Of a stretch of 64,000 nt of DNA, positions 61,156 through 64,000 are shown piece after piece. Each line of letters opens with the position of its first letter. Within the stretch, counting starts at the first letter, position 1. The notes beneath the pieces are model-generated. The model had not been told where the DNA came from, made no database searches, and saw only the letters and a list, made by a program, of their open reading frames with translations. Origin of the DNA: Kitagawia praeruptora. Its lineage: Eukaryota > Streptophyta > Magnoliopsida > Apiales > Apiaceae. A program made the translations under genes and the position numbers. The stretch lies in NCBI GenBank assembly GCA_037693485.1, contig CM075344.1:96755001-96819000 (forward strand). Direction: 5' to 3'.

Positions 61156-63085
61156 ATCTTCAAGCACACCCAATGGATACTTTATTGTTCTATCTGCAAG
61201 TTGAAGTGAAATTCTAGACTTCTTTAACTTCCCAAGTCCAAGTCTTCTATACAAAGAGTGTGGCATTAAACTTACACTAGCTCCGAGATCACACAAAGCT
61301 CTTTTTATATTGACTTTCCCAATAGTGCATGTCAAAGAAAAACTCCCAGGATCCGTGAGTTTAGGAGGAATATTATGTTGAATAACAGCACTACACTCTT
61401 CATTAAGAGTGATTGTTTCCACCTCCTCTAGTTTCTTCCTATTAGACAAAACCTCTTTCATAAATTTCACATAAAGAGGCATTTGAGCCAAAGTATCAGC
61501 AAAGGGAATGGAAACGTGTATCTCCCGAAACATTTTCAAGAACTTCTCATATTGTTTCTCCAAGTTAATTAAATTCTTCAACCTCTGTGGGAAAGGAATT
61601 GGGGTAACGTAGGGTTTTAATGGAGCTTTATACTTAACATCTCCTTCTTTTCGCTTATCCTCAACTTTTTTAAGAACTTCCACATCAAGCGAATATGCTC
61701 TTCTCTTCTTTGGAGGAAGGATTTCATCTTTAAGTTATAAAGATTCAGTTTCATGTTGTTCTCCTCCACTCCTCAAAGTGATAGCTTTGCAATGTTCCTT
61801 TATGTTCACATCAGGTTGACTAGGTAATGCTCCTTGCTCACGGACACCCACCTTATTAGAAATTTGGCCAATTTGTGTTTCCAACATCTTTTGAGATGAA
61901 GCCATCTAATCAAGCCTCGACTCGACCTTTTCAAATTTGGTCTCCATGTTGGCAAACGCCCTAGTAGTTCCTTGTATCATTTTATTGAGCGCAACCTCCC
62001 AATTAGCAGGTTCTTTCTTTTCCTTTGGTGGTGGTTGATATTGTTGTTGTGCCTGATACTACTGATGCGGCTGAAAACCAGGAGGTTGATTTTGCTTAGG
62101 AACTGCATATGATGGATTAGCCGCATGATTGCTATTGTAGGATAGATTGTTGTTAGGCCTCTGATTTGGATTGTAGTAAGAGTTATTTTGAACAGGCCAT
62201 GACTGTCTTCCCTGAGTAAAAGATGCTTCCTCTGGGAATTGTTGTGCATAAGAATACTGATTAACACCATAATCATTGTACCCTTCCATGGGAGAAGAAA
62301 TAGCACTGACATTCGCCCTTTGCCCACGTACCTCTTTATTAAGAGCATCCAATTTGAGATTCAGCAAGTTCATCATCTCGGTATCTTGTGCTGATTTAGC
62401 TGAGCTCATCCCACTAGGTGCCCAAGAGTAGTTATTTGCTTCCAATTGCTCAAGAAGTGCTTTTGCCTTATGAACTGGTGTTTTCTTGAAATCTCCACCA
62501 GCTGCCACATCCAAACTTAAACGAACATCTGCATTCAAAGATTCGTAAAATGTACTCAAAATCATCCACTCCGTACAACCGTGATGTGGACATTTTCTCA
62601 ATAGTGCCTTGTATCTCTCTCATGCCTGATACAAGCCTTCACCTGGTTGTGTTTTGAAACTTAGAATGATTATCCTCATTTGTTGCGTCTTGTCAGAAGG
62701 ATAATATTTGGACAAGAACTCCGTTGCAAGACTCTCCCAAGTAGCAATTGTAGTTTCAGGAAGCTGTTGGAACCATTCCATGGCTCTCCCTTTGATTGAG
62801 TAAGGAAACATGTGAAGACGAATATGATCTGACGTAACTTCAGTGATCTTTAATGAACTACACATTTGCACGAAGCGCTCCAGATGACGATGTGGATCCT
62901 CTCGCTCAATGTCCCCTTCAAAAGCTGAGTTGCTCACCTCTGAATTAAACTCAGATTCATGATGTTGTACTGAGATGCGCTAACTTAGGAGTCTTGTACA
63001 TGCAGTTCGCAGGATTGGGAGTCTCATGATCCCAAATAGAAGTCTTATTAACATTAGCAACTTCAAGATTCTCATTATTAGCCAT
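61156..63085 (-). pseudogene. gag-pro: gag and N-terminal protease of element D
   Basis: The start ATG is at 63085 (MANNENLEVANVNK). A frameshift at about 62955 leads into one frame that holds to 61156 with stops at 62620, 62059, about 61908 and about 61738. The retrotransposon-gag domain is at 62937-62520 (RAMEWFQQLPETTIATWESL). There is an Asn/Gln/Tyr-rich stretch at 62280-62060. No CCHC zinc knuckle is visible where Athila gag should have one. The protease active site, ALCDLGASVSLMP, is at about 61300-61262. Element F interrupts it at the ATCTT duplication. At least the 62620 stop (TGA for the Trp expected from element A) is a single-base change. Confidence 0.83.
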
Positions 63086-63297
63086 CTTAGATATCTCTTT
63101 CCTTTGCCTCTCGCCTTAGAATTCAAAAAGTGCGCTCGATTTCTGGATCAAAATCTAGATTCCTAGCACTTGGAGAACGTCTCATGCAAGAGTTAATAGC
63201 ACTTGAAAAGAGGACTCCAATAAGATAGATCTTGGAAACAAATTTAATAAAATCTGAACAATAAGAAATAATTAACTTAAACTTAATATTGCCGCCT

Positions 63298-63315
63298 TCC
63301 CCGGCAGCGGCGCCA
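63298..63315 (-). other. Primer binding site of element D (tRNA-Asp type)
   Basis: Minus-strand TGGCGCCGCTGCCGGGGA, three bases inside the LTR boundary. Confidence 0.8.
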
Positions 63316-63318
63316 ATT

Positions 63319-64000
63319 TGTTGGTGTAATATTTGTGAAAGTTCGTTCACAGGGAAGGACTAATTATACTAATTTAAGTTCAAGTTGTTACTTCTTAAAA
63401 TCTAGAAGTGAGAAGAATAATTGGGTGTGTTGTTACTAACTAAAATAGACTAATTATAAGCAGGTAAAACTAAGTTTTAACGATGAGGAAAAATAACCCG
63501 AGAACTAGGGTTCTTCAATTGGTTCAATGATGTTGATGTAATGCATTATATTTCTCGTACTTTGCTAAAAACAATTCTTCTAAAAATCCGAAACCCTAAC
63601 CCTAGGATCCGTGTAAAAGACATGGCTGATTATGAAGAAACGAAATCATACCTTTTAAGAGCTTTACGAATTCAAAAAGATGGAGGTCCAAGAAGCAATC
63701 ACCTCGCAGCCCTTGATGCAAGATCTCGTCTCCAAAGTAGTAGTCCACATAAACGCTTGATCGTCCAATGATCACCGGAACCGGTACTAGCCGAAGAACA
63801 ACCCTCAATCTCTCTCTCTAGCCTCTCCAAGTGTTAGAGCAGCTAGGATTTTATGAAAAATGAATTTGCAAAGATGCAACCCTAAACAATACATCATCAT
63901 GTATATATAGGGAGAAAGTTGGGCCATGAAACCCTAAATCGTTTGGGCTTCTCTAAACCAAATCGACTTAGATTTTAATGTTAAATTCGAATTCCTTTTA
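63319..64000 (-). repeat. 5' LTR of element D (partial, interrupted by E3)
   Basis: 63319-63580 matches 41398-41660. It is then interrupted by E3 and continues outside the window. Confidence 0.8.
63581..64000 (-). repeat. E3: third copy of LTR family E (partial)
   Basis: Matches E1 from about 42810 onward and E2 reversed (GATCACCGGAACCGGTACTA etc.). About 60 bp of the terminal sequence present in E1 is missing at the junction, so this copy is truncated or rearranged on its left side. Orientation as E1. Confidence 0.7.

Larger units (their letters stand above)
41398..64000 (-). mobile_element. Element D: Athila-like LTR retrotransposon, minus strand, split by five insertions
   Basis: Minus-strand order: 5' LTR (63319 to beyond 64000), primer site, gag and protease (63085-61156, then 50487-50294), post-coding motif, long non-coding part, polypurine tract, 3' LTR (42663-41398). 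No reverse transcriptase or integrase. Insertions: E3 in the 5' LTR, F in the protease, E2 and a LINE-type retroposon in the non-coding part, E1 near the 3' LTR. The comparable 260 bp of LTR differ at about 10 positions plus one indel, making it the oldest LTR pair here. Confidence 0.85.

Overview
The window is a eudicot-type plant nuclear sequence: AT-rich, with one GT-AG spliced plant gene set in layers of nested LTR retrotransposons, LINE-type retroposons and small DNA transposons. The sequence alone does not fix the species. The only host gene I can support is a minus-strand SAC-domain phosphoinositide phosphatase (AtSAC1-5 clade). It has 16 coding exons between 24101 and 37494 and encodes about 849-856 aa, with the catalytic CX5R motif intact. 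Everything else is repeat or intergenic DNA.

Left block (1-20509). This is one large chromovirus-like (Tekay/Del-type) element, B. It has LTRs of about 3.6 kb, an initiator-Met type primer site, and a 2.8 kb interior with no coding capacity. Two related Athila-like elements are nested in it. Element A (1-7171) sits in the 5' LTR of B. Element C (13380-19708, target duplication AGTAT) sits in the 3' LTR of B. Both keep LTRs, tRNA-Asp type primer sites and polypurine tracts but have no polymerase genes. A keeps a broken gag. C keeps one open reading frame that has lost the capsid part of gag.

Middle block (20510-41397). Small transposons and a short 5'-truncated retroposon lie 3' of the SAC gene. 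The gene's introns hold a SINE-like tandem duplication, minisatellites and MITEs. Upstream of the gene lie a 1.9 kb foldback element with long terminal inverted repeats and a three-level MITE nest.

Right block (41398-64000). This is a minus-strand Athila-like element, D, stretched to more than 22 kb by insertions: two solo LTRs of one family in opposite orientation (E1, E2), a LINE-type retroposon carrying an intact 530-aa frame, and a complete plus-strand Ty3/gypsy Tat-lineage element (F). F has gag, protease, reverse transcriptase, two RNase H domains and integrase, plus a spliced antisense ORF. It lies exactly inside the protease frame of D with a 5-bp target duplication. A third E fragment is inserted in the 5' LTR of D at the window edge.

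LTR differences counted by eye agree with the nesting order: D about 4%, B about 2.6%, F 2.2%, A 0.5%, and C one mismatch in 1381 bp. The pol-less A, C and D must have moved with enzymes supplied in trans.
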